DNA from: Mycolicibacterium moriokaense
Lineage (GTDB): Bacteria > Actinomycetota > Actinomycetes > Mycobacteriales > Mycobacteriaceae
Reading direction: 5' to 3'
NCBI RefSeq assembly: GCF_003347205.1
Contig: NZ_QQBJ01000028.1
Location: forward strand, 1-64,000
DNA: 64,000 nt
How positions within the stretch are numbered: the first letter of the stretch is position 1; every line of letters begins with the position of its first letter. Shown here piece by piece: positions 37,552 through 47,074 of this stretch. The notes under the pieces were generated by a model. That model worked only from the letters and a program-made list of their open reading frames with translations, did not search any database and had not been told where the DNA came from. The position numbers and the translations under genes are program-made.

Positions 37552-38583
37552 TCACGACCCCTGTTCGGCGACGGTCGGGCTGGCCAGGATATCCTCGGCG
37601 GTCACCGGATCGGTGACCAGGCGGTTGAAGTAGCCGCCGCGCGCCGCCGCGATGATGGATTCCACTTTCTCCTTCCCGACGGCCACCCCGATGGTGACCG
37701 GAATATGCCGCAGCGCTTCGAGTTCCACCGCGATCAGTCGCTCGCCGCCTTCAAAGGTGACGGGTTCGCCGTCGCGGTCGAAGAACCGAGAGCACACGTC
37801 GCCGACCGCGTTGCGCAGCGATGAGGACGCCGTCGGCACAAAGCCCGGGATGTCCGACCGCATCAGCGGCGGCGCGCCGACCCCCATCAGCGCGCATCGC
37901 GCGTGCGGCCACAGATCGAGCACGCGCTGAATGCTCGGATCGTTCAGCAGGGAGTGGTAGAGCTCGGGTCCCGGCAACGCGGGGGCGAACAGATAATTCG
38001 CCCTGCCGCCAACGCGATTGGCGACAAGGCGAGTGATCTCGTTGGTCTGGTACCAGTCCTCGGCCTGGTCGTTGCCGCCCACCGTCGGGGCGATGCTGAT
38101 ACCCGGCAGCGCGGCCAGTTCGTGCTGGGCGACCTCGTAGACCGTGCGGCCGGACGACACCAGCAGCACATCGCCGGGCAGCAGTCCGGCTTCGCCGAGC
38201 GCGCGGCCGACCGCGGCTGCCAGCGGCCTGCCCATCACGTCGACCACGGAGCGGCCCGGTCCCGGCGCGGGCAGAGGCGGCGCCAGGTAGACGTTCTCCA
38301 GCTGCAGCACCCTGGCCAACTGATCGGCGAGATCGCCCGGCCGTGCCTCCGCGGGCGGCACCACCTCGATGCGGACGATGCCCTGCCGTTTGGCTTCCGC
38401 GAGCAGTCGGCTGACCGTCGCCCGGCTGGTGCCCAGCTGCGCGGCCACCTCGGCCTGGGTGGCGTCGTCTTCGTAATACAGGCGCGCGGCCGTATAGAGC
38501 AGTGAGGCAGAAAAGTGGCTGCCTTCCAGTTCAACGGCGTCGATGCTTTGCTCAGCCGATGCTGCCTGGGCCGATCGGGGCAT
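37552..38583 (-). CDS. SorC/DeoR-type sugar-binding transcriptional regulator
   Basis: This 343-aa regulator has an N-terminal helix-turn-helix of sigma-like type (LYYEDDATQAEVAAQLGTSRATVSRLLAEAKRQG in parts, about residues 32-65). A SorC sugar-phosphate-binding domain follows (GDVLLVSSGRTVYEVAQ, LMGVGAPPLMRSDIPG, DRDGEPV). Relatives respond to phosphorylated intermediates of the pathway they control. ATG 38583 is chosen over ATG 38607 because the latter would place the coding sequence over an operator-like repeat. It is divergent from the dehydrogenase-transporter operon and probably controls both directions. Confidence 0.88.
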   Translation of the reverse strand: MPRSAQAASAEQSIDAVELEGSHFSASLLYTAARLYYEDDATQAEVAAQLGTSRATVSRLLAEAKRQGIVRIEVVPPAEARPGDLADQLARVLQLENVYLAPPLPAPGPGRSVVDVMGRPLAAAVGRALGEAGLLPGDVLLVSSGRTVYEVAQHELAALPGISIAPTVGGNDQAEDWYQTNEITRLVANRVGGRANYLFAPALPGPELYHSLLNDPSIQRVLDLWPHARCALMGVGAPPLMRSDIPGFVPTASSSLRNAVGDVCSRFFDRDGEPVTFEGGERLIAVELEALRHIPVTIGVAVGKEKVESIIAAARGGYFNRLVTDPVTAEDILASPTVAEQGS

Positions 38584-38600
38584 GGCGTCGAGTATGGCAC

Positions 38601-38644
38601 TGAACATCTGTTCTGGGAAGAATTTTGCTGAACATTCGTTCTGG
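38601..38644. promoter_or_regulatory. Tandem operator pair for the SorC regulator
   Basis: tgaacatctgttctgg (38601-38616) and tgaacattcgttctgg (38629-38644) match at 14 of 16 bases, are in direct orientation and are 28 bp apart. Each holds a GAAC-n4-GTTC inverted repeat. They lie between the divergent regulator and the eltD-transporter operon. Paired sites of this kind suit a tetrameric SorC repressor or activator. Confidence 0.75.
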
Positions 38645-38700
38645 ACAAATGTGCAGAAGCTTCGATAGTGTGACCACAGCCACAGTCGAAGGAGTTCCTG

Positions 38701-39789
38701 ATGACCGATCAGATCCCAGAAAAGATGCAGGCCGTCGTCTGTCACGGACCCGAGGACTACCGACTCGAAGAGGTCGCGGTGCCCGTGCGCAAGCCGGGGG
38801 AGGCACTGATCAGGGTCGAAGCCGTCGGTATCTGCGCCAGTGACCTGAAGTGCTACCACGGCGCGGCCAAGTTCTGGGGCGACGAGAACCGGCCCGCCTG
38901 GGCCGAGACCATGGTCATCCCGGGACACGAGTTCGCCGGGCGTGTCGTCGAACTCGACGACGAGGCGGCATCGCGCTGGGGCATCACGGTGGGCGACCGC
39001 GTCGTCTCCGAGCAGATCGTGCCGTGCTGGGAATGCCGCTACTGCAGGCGCGGCGAGTACCACATGTGCCAGCCGCACGACCTGTACGGGTTCAAGAGGC
39101 GCACCCCGGGAGCGATGGCCAGCTACATGGTGTATCCGGCCGAATCGTTGGTGCACAAGGTGTCCGGCGACATCCCGGCACACCACGCCGCGTTCACCGA
39201 ACCCCTGTCGTGCTCACTGCATGCCGTCGAACGAGCGGGCATCACCTTCGAGGACACCGTCGTGGTGGCCGGGTGCGGGCCCATCGGCCTGGGCATGATC
39301 GCCGGTGCGCGCGCCAAGAGCCCGATGCACGTGGTGGCCCTCGACATGGCACCCGAGAAGCTGGAACTCGCCAAGGGCTGCGGTGCCGACATCGTGATCA
39401 ACATCGCCGAACAGGACGCTGTCGCGATGATCAAGGATCTGACCGGTGGCTACGGTGCCGACGTCTACCTGGAGGGCACCGGGCATCCGTCGGCGGTGCC
39501 CCAGGGGCTCAATGCGCTGCGCAAGCTCGGGCGCTACGTCGAATACGGCGTCTTCGGCAGCGACGTCTCGGTGGACTGGAGCATCATCAGCGACGACAAG
39601 GAACTCGACGTCCTCGGAGCGCACCTCGGCCCCTATTGCTGGCCGGCTGCGATTCGGATGATCGAGTCCGGCGTCCTGCCGATGGATCAGATCTGCACAC
39701 ACCAACTTCCGCTGACCGATTTCCAAGCCGGCCTCGATCTCGTGGCCAGCGGCAAGGAGTCGGTCAAGGTCTCGCTCATTCCCGCCTGA
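38701..39789 (+). CDS. eltD: Zinc alcohol dehydrogenase, probable erythritol/L-threitol dehydrogenase
   Basis: This 362-aa medium-chain dehydrogenase has catalytic zinc ligands in GICASDLKCYHG and PGHEFAG. The structural zinc site has four cysteines (PCWECRYCRRGEYHMC). The nucleotide fold motif is VAGCGPIGLGM. Sequence and setting match my recollection of EltD of M. smegmatis, which oxidises erythritol and L-threitol to L-erythrulose. It is the first gene of the rightward operon, with gaaggag before the ATG. A 22-bp spacer leads to the binding-protein gene. Confidence 0.85.
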   Translation: MTDQIPEKMQAVVCHGPEDYRLEEVAVPVRKPGEALIRVEAVGICASDLKCYHGAAKFWGDENRPAWAETMVIPGHEFAGRVVELDDEAASRWGITVGDRVVSEQIVPCWECRYCRRGEYHMCQPHDLYGFKRRTPGAMASYMVYPAESLVHKVSGDIPAHHAAFTEPLSCSLHAVERAGITFEDTVVVAGCGPIGLGMIAGARAKSPMHVVALDMAPEKLELAKGCGADIVINIAEQDAVAMIKDLTGGYGADVYLEGTGHPSAVPQGLNALRKLGRYVEYGVFGSDVSVDWSIISDDKELDVLGAHLGPYCWPAAIRMIESGVLPMDQICTHQLPLTDFQAGLDLVASGKESVKVSLIPA

Positions 39790-39811
39790 TTCAGCCACGG
39801 AGGACGTGAAC

Positions 39812-41233
39812 ATGAGTCGATTTTCTAACGGACCCCAGTTTTCCCGGCGAAACATGCTGGCGGGCTTGGGTATCGCAGGTGCGGCCGCCGTCGGCGCCCC
39901 GCTGTTGAGTTCGTGCGGTGTCGGCAGCAAGCCCAGTCTGCCGAACGGCGCCGACGCCGTGACGGGGGGTTTCGACTGGAAGAAGGCGTCGGGCTCCACC
40001 ATCAACATCCTGCAGACGCCGCATCCCTACCAGCTGTCGTATCAGCCGCTGCTCAAGGAGTTCACCGAGCTCACCGGCATCACCGTCAACGTCGACCTGG
40101 TGCCCGAGGCGGACTACTTCACCAAGCTGAACACCGAACTCGCAGGCGGTTCGGGTAAGCACGACGCCTTCATGCTCGGCGCCTACTTCATCTGGCAGTA
40201 CGGGCCGCCCGGCTGGATCGAGAACCTCGACCCGTGGCTGAAGAACGCCTCGGCCACCAGCGCCGAATACGACTTCGAGGACATCTTCGAGGGGCTGCGG
40301 ACGTCCACGCGGTGGGACTTCACGCTGGGCGATCCGCTCGGCACCGGTGGCCAGTGGGCCATTCCGTGGGGCTTCGAGAACAACGTGGTGGCCTACAACA
40401 AGGCGTACTTCGACCAGCGTGGGATCAAAAAGCTGCCGGATCGGCTGGACGACTTCATTCAGCTGGCGGCCGACCTGACCGACCGATCACAGAACAGGTA
40501 CGGCATCGCGACCCGCGGATCCAAGTCGTGGGCCACCATCCATCCGGGCTTCATGACGCAGTACACCCGCGAGGGGGCGGTGGACTACAAGTTCAACGGC
40601 TCCGAGTTGATCGCGGAGATGGACAGCGACAAGGCCGTCGAATTCACCAAGAAGTGGATCGAGATGCAGCACGCGGCCGGTCCGACGTCGTGGACCACCT
40701 ACGACTATCCCAATGCCACAGGCGATCTCGGTGACGGCAAGGCGATGATGGTGTACGACGCCGACAGCGCCACCTACCCGAAGAACAAACCCGGTGCCAG
40801 CCGGGAAGCCGGCAACCTCGGCTGGTACCCGGGTCCGGCCGGTCCCGACGGCAACTACAAGACGAACCTGTGGACGTGGAGTTGGGCGATGAGTGCCAAC
40901 TCGCGAAACAAGCTGCCCGCCTGGCTGTTCATCCAGTGGGCTACCGGAAAGGAGCCGATGAACAAGGCGGTGGCGGCGGGCAAGTACGCCGACCCCGTGC
41001 GAAAGTCGGTGTTCGACACCACCTTCAAGCGTGTCGCCGCCGACCAGTTCGGCTACCTGGAGACCTTCGAGACCGTCATCGGCGAATCGAAGATCCAGTT
41101 CACGCCGCAGAAGAAATTCTTCGACACCACCCAGAACTGGGCCGTCGCGCTCCAGGACATTTACGGCGGTGACGATGCCGCGTCCCGCTTGCGCAGCCTC
41201 GCGAAGACCAACACCTCCAAGGTCAACCTCTAG
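39812..41233 (+). CDS. Polyol ABC solute-binding lipoprotein (Tat-type)
   Basis: This 473-aa extracytoplasmic sugar/polyol-binding protein is of the SBP_bac_1 class. The signal sequence carries SRRNMLAGLG (twin arginine) and lipobox LLSSC, so export by Tat and lipid anchoring are likely. Mature motifs include TINILQTPHPYQLSYQPLLKEF (parts), GGSGKHDAFMLGAYF and NLWTWSWAMSANSRNK. The ATG at 39812 is 8 bp from GGAGG (39799-39803); the in-frame GTG at 39806 is only 2 bp away and is rejected. In M. smegmatis the counterpart was found to bind D-threitol, as I recall. Confidence 0.88.
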   Translation: MSRFSNGPQFSRRNMLAGLGIAGAAAVGAPLLSSCGVGSKPSLPNGADAVTGGFDWKKASGSTINILQTPHPYQLSYQPLLKEFTELTGITVNVDLVPEADYFTKLNTELAGGSGKHDAFMLGAYFIWQYGPPGWIENLDPWLKNASATSAEYDFEDIFEGLRTSTRWDFTLGDPLGTGGQWAIPWGFENNVVAYNKAYFDQRGIKKLPDRLDDFIQLAADLTDRSQNRYGIATRGSKSWATIHPGFMTQYTREGAVDYKFNGSELIAEMDSDKAVEFTKKWIEMQHAAGPTSWTTYDYPNATGDLGDGKAMMVYDADSATYPKNKPGASREAGNLGWYPGPAGPDGNYKTNLWTWSWAMSANSRNKLPAWLFIQWATGKEPMNKAVAAGKYADPVRKSVFDTTFKRVAADQFGYLETFETVIGESKIQFTPQKKFFDTTQNWAVALQDIYGGDDAASRLRSLAKTNTSKVNL

Positions 41234-41247
41234 GAGCTCTGGCACTC

Positions 41248-42204
41248 ATGACGACTCAGACCGACAAGGCGACGACGGCCTCCGCGCAGCAGCCGGCGGG
41301 GGCGCCGCGCCGAACGCTTCCCGAAGTGCCGAGCTGGCGGCGAAAGCTGCGGCCTTACCTGCTGTCCATTCCCGCGCTGGTGATCGTGATCGGCATCCTC
41401 TACCCGTTCGCGGTCGGCGCCTACTACGCGTTCCTGAACTACGCGGCGGTGAATCCGGATCCGCATTTCGTCTGGTTCAAGAACTTCAAATCGGTTCTCG
41501 GTGACCAGGTGTTCTGGCAGAGCGTCAAGGTCACCGCGATCTTCGCGGTGGTGGCCACCGCGGTGGAGACGGCGCTCGGGGTCGGGCTGGCGCTGCTGCT
41601 GAACCGGTCGTCGATCATCGGCAAGATGTTCGAGAAGGTGCTGATCCTGCCGCTGATGATCGCCCCCGTCATCGCAGGCGTGATCTGGAAGCTGATGTTC
41701 AACCCGCAGTTCGGCATCCTCAATCACGTTCTCGGACTGGGTAACACCTTCGACTGGTTGTCCAGCAGCCATGCGCTGTGGTCGGTGATCCTCGTCGACC
41801 TGTGGATCTTCACCCCGTTCGTCGCGATCCTGGTGCTGGCCGGCATCCGGTCGCTGCCCAGGGAGCCGTTCGAGGCGTCCGAAGTCGACGGCGCCAGCTG
41901 GTTCTACATGTTCCGCAAGTTGATGCTGCCGATGATGTGGCCCTACATCCTGGTGGCCGTCATCTTCCGGTTCATGGACAACCTCAAGGTGTTCGACCAC
42001 ATCTACGTATTGACCGCCGGCGGCCCGGGCGTGGCGACGCGGTCGCTGCAGATCGGCGCATTCGAGGACTCGATCATCAACCTCGACTACTCGCGGGGCA
42101 GCACCTACATGCTGCTGCTCTGGATCATCGTGTTCATCACCGCGCGCTACCTGGTCAGCGTGCTCGGAAAAGCGCAGCGCCGTGCTGCGGGAGCGGAGTC
42201 GTAA
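41248..42204 (+). CDS. Polyol ABC transporter permease (MalF-like)
   Basis: This 318-aa permease has an N-terminal cytoplasmic stretch of about 35 residues, then roughly six helices starting with LLSIPALVIVIGILYPFAVG. The ATPase-docking EAA loop reads EPFEASEVDGASWFYMFRKLMLP (about residues 208-230). It pairs with the next gene to form the membrane channel for the polyol. The ATG at 41248 follows tctaggagctctgg, with a 14-bp gap after the binding-protein gene. Confidence 0.92.
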   Translation: MTTQTDKATTASAQQPAGAPRRTLPEVPSWRRKLRPYLLSIPALVIVIGILYPFAVGAYYAFLNYAAVNPDPHFVWFKNFKSVLGDQVFWQSVKVTAIFAVVATAVETALGVGLALLLNRSSIIGKMFEKVLILPLMIAPVIAGVIWKLMFNPQFGILNHVLGLGNTFDWLSSSHALWSVILVDLWIFTPFVAILVLAGIRSLPREPFEASEVDGASWFYMFRKLMLPMMWPYILVAVIFRFMDNLKVFDHIYVLTAGGPGVATRSLQIGAFEDSIINLDYSRGSTYMLLLWIIVFITARYLVSVLGKAQRRAAGAES

Positions 42205-42207
42205 GCC

Positions 42208-43086
42208 ATGGCACTCTTGCGCAGAAGCGAATTGCTTCCCGGACAGAAGCGGCTGTCAGCCGGATCAGTGGGCGCGGATGTCGGTCTGATCATCTGGTTC
42301 ATCTTCTCGCTGTTCCCGATCGCCTGGATGGTGTTGCTGGCACTGAAGAACGCCGAACAGCAGACCACGACGTACTTCCAGTTCAGCCCGACCTGGTCGA
42401 ACTTCGCAACGGTGTTGTCCAACAAGGGCACCCAGATGACCAGCGTCGACTTCAAGACGTCGTTGCTGACCAGCCTGATCAACTGCGGCGGCGCGGTGAT
42501 CGTCTCGCTCGTCATCGGAATCCCGGCCGCGTACGCCGCGGGCCGCTGGCAGTACAAGGGTTCCAACGACCTGATGTTCCAGATGCTGTCGTTCCGCTTC
42601 GCTCCGGAACTGATGGTGATCGTGCCGCTGTTCGTGATCTACAACCAGATCGGGCTCTTCGACACCAAGGTCGGGATGATCTGGGTGCTGCAGTTGGTGA
42701 CGATGCCGCTGGTGGTGTGGATCCTGCGGTCCTACTTCCAGGACCTGCCCGAGGATCTCGAACAAGCCGCGCTGCTCGACGGTTACACGCGCAGGCGGGC
42801 GTTCATGATGGTGGCGTTGCCGATCGTGCGACCCGGCATCGCCGCGGCCGCGCTGCTGGCGTTCATCTTCGCCTGGAACAACTACGTGTTCCCGTTGATT
42901 CTCGCCGACAGCAATGCGGGAACCGTCACTGTCGCGATCACGAAGTTCCTCGGCGGGGGCGGTCAGGCGTACTACAACCTGACCGCGGCCGCCGCCATCA
43001 TCGCCGCGTTGCCACCGCTGATCCTTGCACTGACTATTCAGCGGTACCTGGTGCGCGGCCTGTCGTTCGGGGCGGTGAAAGCCTGA
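42208..43086 (+). CDS. Polyol ABC transporter permease (MalG-like)
   Basis: This 292-aa permease with about six helices (first at residues 28-46, LIIWFIFSLFPIAWMVLLAL) is the second half of the polyol channel. Its docking loop is EDLEQAALLDGYTRRRAFMMVALPIVRPG (parts, about 188-215), the typical EAA motif of MalG-type subunits. It begins 4 bp after the first permease. Its stop shares its last base with the ATG of the first ATPase gene. Confidence 0.92.
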   Translation: MALLRRSELLPGQKRLSAGSVGADVGLIIWFIFSLFPIAWMVLLALKNAEQQTTTYFQFSPTWSNFATVLSNKGTQMTSVDFKTSLLTSLINCGGAVIVSLVIGIPAAYAAGRWQYKGSNDLMFQMLSFRFAPELMVIVPLFVIYNQIGLFDTKVGMIWVLQLVTMPLVVWILRSYFQDLPEDLEQAALLDGYTRRRAFMMVALPIVRPGIAAAALLAFIFAWNNYVFPLILADSNAGTVTVAITKFLGGGGQAYYNLTAAAAIIAALPPLILALTIQRYLVRGLSFGAVKA

Positions 43087-44204
43087 TGGCCAACGTATCG
43101 GTTGCCAACCTGCGCAAGACATTCGGCAAGACAGTAGCGGTCGATCAACTGACGGTCGACATCGCCGACGGCGAGTTCTTCGTCATCCTCGGGCCCAGCG
43201 GTGCGGGCAAGACCACGACGCTGAAGTCCATCGCCGGCCTGGTCGACATCGACAACGGCTCGGTCCGGATCGGCGAAACCGACGTCACCAACGTCGAGCC
43301 CTACCACCGCAATGTCGCGATGGCGTTCGAGAGCTACGCGCTCTACCCGCAGAAGACGGTCGCCGAGAACCTGGCCTCCCCGTTGAAGTCCGGGCGCACG
43401 GGTCGCTACTCCGAACAGGATCGCAAAGAGCGGATCGACCAGGTGACGAGCACACTGGGCATCAACCATCTGCAAAAGCGATTCCCCAGGGAGTTGTCCA
43501 ACGGGCAGCGGCAGCGCGTCGCGCTCGGGCGGGTGCTGGTGCGCCCGGCGGACGTCTATCTGCTCGACGAGCCGTTGAGCCATCTCGACGCCAAGCTGCG
43601 AGCGGCGATGCGCGCGGAACTCAAACAGCTCGGCGCGATGTCGAACACCACCACGATCTATGTCACCCACGACTATCAGGAGGCGCTGGCGCTCGGCGAC
43701 CGCATCGCGGTGCTGCGGGAAGGCCAGCTCGTCCAGATCGGCACGCCGGAGGAGATATGGCGGCGGCCCGCTGACACGTTCGTGGCCAAGTCGCTGGGAC
43801 AGCCAGAGATCAACATCCTCGACGGCGTCGTCGATGACGGTCGCATCCGGCTGGGCGACGGGTCCCTCGACGTCCCGATTCCCGCGGGGACCCGCTGCGA
43901 CCGGGGCGACCGGGTCCGAGTCGGCCTGCGGCCCTGTGACATCCACGTCGGTGACGCGGGCGGTTCGGCGAACCTGTCGGGCCGCGTGCAGCTCGCGGAG
44001 CGACTCGGGCGCGACATCGAGCTGACCGTGAAGGCCGGCGGCGAACAGGTGATCGTGCTGACATCGGGCCGGGACGGCATTCGCGAGGGCTCCGACGTCA
44101 CCCTCAATGTCGCCGATTCCGACGTGCACGTGTTCGCCGCGGGTGACGGCGACAGCGAGAGACTCGGCGACCCGACCGATTCGACGATGGAGGCTGCACG
44201 GTGA
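43086..44204 (+). CDS. Polyol ABC transporter ATPase 1 (MalK/UgpC-like)
   Basis: This 372-aa ATPase has Walker A GPSGAGKTTTL (about residues 36-46), Walker B VYLLDEPLSHLD, His switch YVTHDYQEAL and a C-terminal TOBE/MalK regulatory domain (about 240-345). Two positions are unusual: the Q-loop Gln is Glu (AMAFESYALYP) and the signature is LSNGQRQRVALGR rather than LSGGQ. A different ATPase follows directly, so the importer probably uses an unequal pair. The ATG at 43086 begins the family sequence; longer upstream readings lie over the permease gene. Confidence 0.9.
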   Translation: MANVSVANLRKTFGKTVAVDQLTVDIADGEFFVILGPSGAGKTTTLKSIAGLVDIDNGSVRIGETDVTNVEPYHRNVAMAFESYALYPQKTVAENLASPLKSGRTGRYSEQDRKERIDQVTSTLGINHLQKRFPRELSNGQRQRVALGRVLVRPADVYLLDEPLSHLDAKLRAAMRAELKQLGAMSNTTTIYVTHDYQEALALGDRIAVLREGQLVQIGTPEEIWRRPADTFVAKSLGQPEINILDGVVDDGRIRLGDGSLDVPIPAGTRCDRGDRVRVGLRPCDIHVGDAGGSANLSGRVQLAERLGRDIELTVKAGGEQVIVLTSGRDGIREGSDVTLNVADSDVHVFAAGDGDSERLGDPTDSTMEAAR

Positions 44205-45334
44205 CCGCGACAACGGAAGCACCCCGAACGGCGACCGGGACTGCGCAGAGCCTGACGCTGACCGACCTGGTGAAGACCTACGCGTCGCGCGGGCGCGAGA
44301 GCGTGACCGCCGTCAAGGGCATCGACCTGGCCATCGAGCCCGGCGAGCTGATCGCGCTGCTCGGCCCGTCCGGCTGCGGGAAGACGACGACACTGCGGAT
44401 GATCGCCGGCCTGGAGACCGTGACGAGCGGGTCGATCAGGATCGGCGAGCGGGAGGTGTCGCAGCTACCCGCAGCCAAGCGCGGGATCGGCGTCGGGTTC
44501 GAGAGCTATGCGCTCTATCCGCCGATGTCGGTGCGCGACAACCTGCTCTACGGCCTGAAGGCTCGCAAGGTCAAGGGCGCCGAGCAGATGGTCGCCTCGA
44601 TCTGCGACCGCCTCGAGATGGGCGACATGCTCGAGCTTCGGCCCGCCGGGCTGTCCAGCGGGCAGAAGCAGCGGGTGGCGTTGGCCCGTGCGCTCGTCCG
44701 CAACCCACCGGTGCTGCTGCTCGACGAACCGCTGAGCCACCTCGACGCCTCGGCGCGCCAGCGGGTGCGACGCGAATTGAAGGTCCTGCAACGCGAATTC
44801 GGCTACACCACGATCGTCGTCACCCACGACCAGGTCGAAGCGCTGTCGCTGGCCGACCGGCTCGCGGTGATGGACGCCGGGGTGGTGCAGCAATTCGGCA
44901 CACCCGACGAGGTGTTCGACGACCCGGCCAACCTGTTCGTCGCGCAGTTCGTCGGCGAGCCGCAGATCAATACCATCCGCGGGACCGCCTGGACGTCCGG
45001 CGGCAAGGTGCGCGTCGAGATCGGCTCGGGGGCGGGATATCTGGAGACAACGGCCACCTCGGTTTCCGACGACACCCGCGTCGTCGTCGGCATCCGGCCG
45101 CAGGACTGTGCACTGAGCGGCGAGGGCGACACGGGTATCTCCACGACGGTCGCCTACTTCGAGCACCTGCTCGAGTTCGGTCTCGCGACGAGCACCGTCG
45201 CGGGCATGGAGGAGGGAATCGTCGTCCAGACCCCGGCGCAGGAGACCTACGAGCCCGAACAGAAAGTGGTCGTGACGGCTCCGCCGGAGCGGGTGTATCT
45301 GTTCGACGCCGACACGGGGGAGAGGTTGCGATGA
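44201..45334 (+). CDS. Polyol ABC transporter ATPase 2 (MalK/UgpC-like)
   Basis: This 377-aa ATPase is the second, non-identical nucleotide-binding subunit. Walker A is GPSGCGKTTTL (about residues 49-59), signature LSSGQKQRVALARAL, Walker B VLLLDEPLSHLD and switch VVTHDQVEAL, with a C-terminal TOBE domain. Like its partner it has Glu in the Q-loop (GVGFESYALYP). The start is a GTG overlapping the previous stop by four bases, and its own stop overlaps the kinase ATG by four bases. Tight coupling argues for equal production of both ATPases. Confidence 0.9.
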   Translation: MTATTEAPRTATGTAQSLTLTDLVKTYASRGRESVTAVKGIDLAIEPGELIALLGPSGCGKTTTLRMIAGLETVTSGSIRIGEREVSQLPAAKRGIGVGFESYALYPPMSVRDNLLYGLKARKVKGAEQMVASICDRLEMGDMLELRPAGLSSGQKQRVALARALVRNPPVLLLDEPLSHLDASARQRVRRELKVLQREFGYTTIVVTHDQVEALSLADRLAVMDAGVVQQFGTPDEVFDDPANLFVAQFVGEPQINTIRGTAWTSGGKVRVEIGSGAGYLETTATSVSDDTRVVVGIRPQDCALSGEGDTGISTTVAYFEHLLEFGLATSTVAGMEEGIVVQTPAQETYEPEQKVVVTAPPERVYLFDADTGERLR

Positions 45335-47070
45335 CCAAGCTGTTCAACGATCCGGCCCGATTCACCGAAGACATGCTGGTCGGTTTCCTGGACGCCAACT
45401 CCGGCTACGTCGTCGGGGTGCCGGGTGGGGTGGTGCGCGCGAACAAGACCCCCCCGGGCAAGGTGGCGGTGGTCATCGGCGGCGGCTCCGGCCACTACCC
45501 GGCGTTCTGCGGAACGGTGGGAACGGGATTCGCCGACGGAGCCGTGGTGGGCAACATCTTCACGTCGCCGTCGGCGGAGGAGGCGGCGTCGGTGGCGCGG
45601 GCCGCGCACGGCGATGCGGGCGTCCTGCTGACCACCGGCAACTACGCGGGCGACGTGATGAACTTCGGGCTGGCCGTGACGCAACTGCGCAGTGAGGGCA
45701 TCGAGGCCGAGTACTTCGCCGTCACCGACGACATCGCCAGCGCCCCCGCCGGTGAGGAGTCGAAACGCCGCGGCATCGCGGGCGATTTCACCGTGTTCAA
45801 GTGCGCCAGCGCGGCCGCGGAGGCGGGTCTGGACCTCGGCGGGGTGGTCCGGGTCGCCGAGGCCGCCAACGCATCCACCCGGACGCTGGGGGTCGCGTTC
45901 GACGGGTGCACGCTGCCCGGCGCGGAGCAACCGCTGTTCACCGTGCCCGACGGCAAGATGGGCCTCGGCCTGGGCATCCACGGCGAGCCCGGAGTCTCCG
46001 ACGAGGACATGCCGTCGGCCGAACAGCTGGCGCAGGCGCTGGTCGACGGTGTTCTCGGGGACAAACCGGAAAGCGACGGCAGTCGAATCGCGGTGATCCT
46101 CAACGGCCTTGGTCGCACCAAGTACGAAGAGCTCTTCGTGGTGTGGGGTGCGGCGGCGAAGCTCATCAGGCAGCGCGGTTACGAGATCGTCGAGCCCGAA
46201 GTCGGCGAGCTCGTGACCAGCCTGGACATGGCGGGCTGCTCCCTGACCGTGATGTGGCTCGACGATGAACTCGAAAAGTACTGGCGCGCACCGGCCGACA
46301 CCCCGGCTTATCGCAAGGGCGTCACCAGCCCCGCCGCCGACGGCGACCGTCGCACGGACGCCGCCGCGGAGGCGGCCGCCCCGAAACCCGCTGTCGCCGA
46401 ACTGTCCGACGAGGAGGGCCGTCGCGGCGGGCAGCGCGTCGCCAGGGCGCTGGAGGCCATGGCCGGGATGCTCGCCGACGTCGAGGAGGAACTGGGCCGC
46501 ATCGACGCGGTCGCCGGCGACGGAGATCACGGGCGCGGCATGGTCAAAGGCAGCGCGGCGGCGCGCGATGCGGCGGCCGGCGCCGTCGGCGACGGCGCGG
46601 GTCAGGGGTCGGTGCTGACCGCGGCGGGCAAGGAATGGGCCGCCAAGGCAGGCGGCACATCCGGTGTGCTGTGGGGCGCGCTGCTCTCGGCGCTCGGCGC
46701 CCGGCTGGGTGACACCGGACGGCCCGACTCGGCCACCGTCGCGGCGGGCATGCGCGACGGCTACGACGCGCTGATCCGGCTCGGCGGCGCATCGCCGGGC
46801 GACAAGACGATGCTCGACGCCCTGCTGCCGTTCGTGGAGGAGTTGAGGAAACGCACCGACGCGGGTGAGCCGTGGCAGCAGGCCTGGCGGTCTGCCGCCG
46901 ACGTCGCCACCGACGCCGCGCGCGCGACAGCGGACATGCGGCCCAAGGTCGGCCGCGCGCGTCCGCTCGCCGAGCGCAGCGTCGGCACGCCCGACGCCGG
47001 TGCCACGTCATTGGCGATGTGTGCACACACGGTTGCCGACTGCTTCACGTTGACAACGAAAGGGGACTGA
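45331..47070 (+). CDS. derK: DhaK-DhaL fusion kinase, probable D-erythrulose kinase
   Basis: This 579-aa ATP-dependent dihydroxyacetone kinase-type enzyme has both domains in one chain. The DhaK part (about residues 1-330) has [13 protein letters not shown] and the catalytic histidine in LGIHGEPG (His217), which binds the ketose covalently as a hemiaminal. A Pro/Ala-rich linker (about 330-355) leads to DhaL (about 360-575), with [10 protein letters not shown] (Mg/ATP aspartates), GGTSGVLWG and [10 protein letters not shown]. Its context matches DerK of the M. smegmatis D-threitol pathway, which makes D-erythrulose 4-phosphate. The ATG at 45331 overlaps the ATPase stop. Confidence 0.87.
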   Translation: MTKLFNDPARFTEDMLVGFLDANSGYVVGVPGGVVRANKTPPGKVAVVIGGGSGHYPAFCGTVGTGFADGAVVGNIFTSPSAEEAASVARAAHGDAGVLLTTGNYAGDVMNFGLAVTQLRSEGIEAEYFAVTDDIASAPAGEESKRRGIAGDFTVFKCASAAAEAGLDLGGVVRVAEAANASTRTLGVAFDGCTLPGAEQPLFTVPDGKMGLGLGIHGEPGVSDEDMPSAEQLAQALVDGVLGDKPESDGSRIAVILNGLGRTKYEELFVVWGAAAKLIRQRGYEIVEPEVGELVTSLDMAGCSLTVMWLDDELEKYWRAPADTPAYRKGVTSPAADGDRRTDAAAEAAAPKPAVAELSDEEGRRGGQRVARALEAMAGMLADVEEELGRIDAVAGDGDHGRGMVKGSAAARDAAAGAVGDGAGQGSVLTAAGKEWAAKAGGTSGVLWGALLSALGARLGDTGRPDSATVAAGMRDGYDALIRLGGASPGDKTMLDALLPFVEELRKRTDAGEPWQQAWRSAADVATDAARATADMRPKVGRARPLAERSVGTPDAGATSLAMCAHTVADCFTLTTKGD

Positions 47071-47074
47071 GCTG

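Noticed and set aside
41778-43085. Long upstream extension of the first polyol ATPase over the permease genes
   Set aside because: The added 436 residues are Arg/Pro-rich out-of-frame translation of the permeases; the true ATPase begins at ATG 43086.
44107-45330. Upstream extension of the DhaK-DhaL kinase over the second ATPase
   Set aside because: Same reason: shadow translation. The ATG at 45331 overlaps the ATPase stop by four bases and starts the kinase family sequence.
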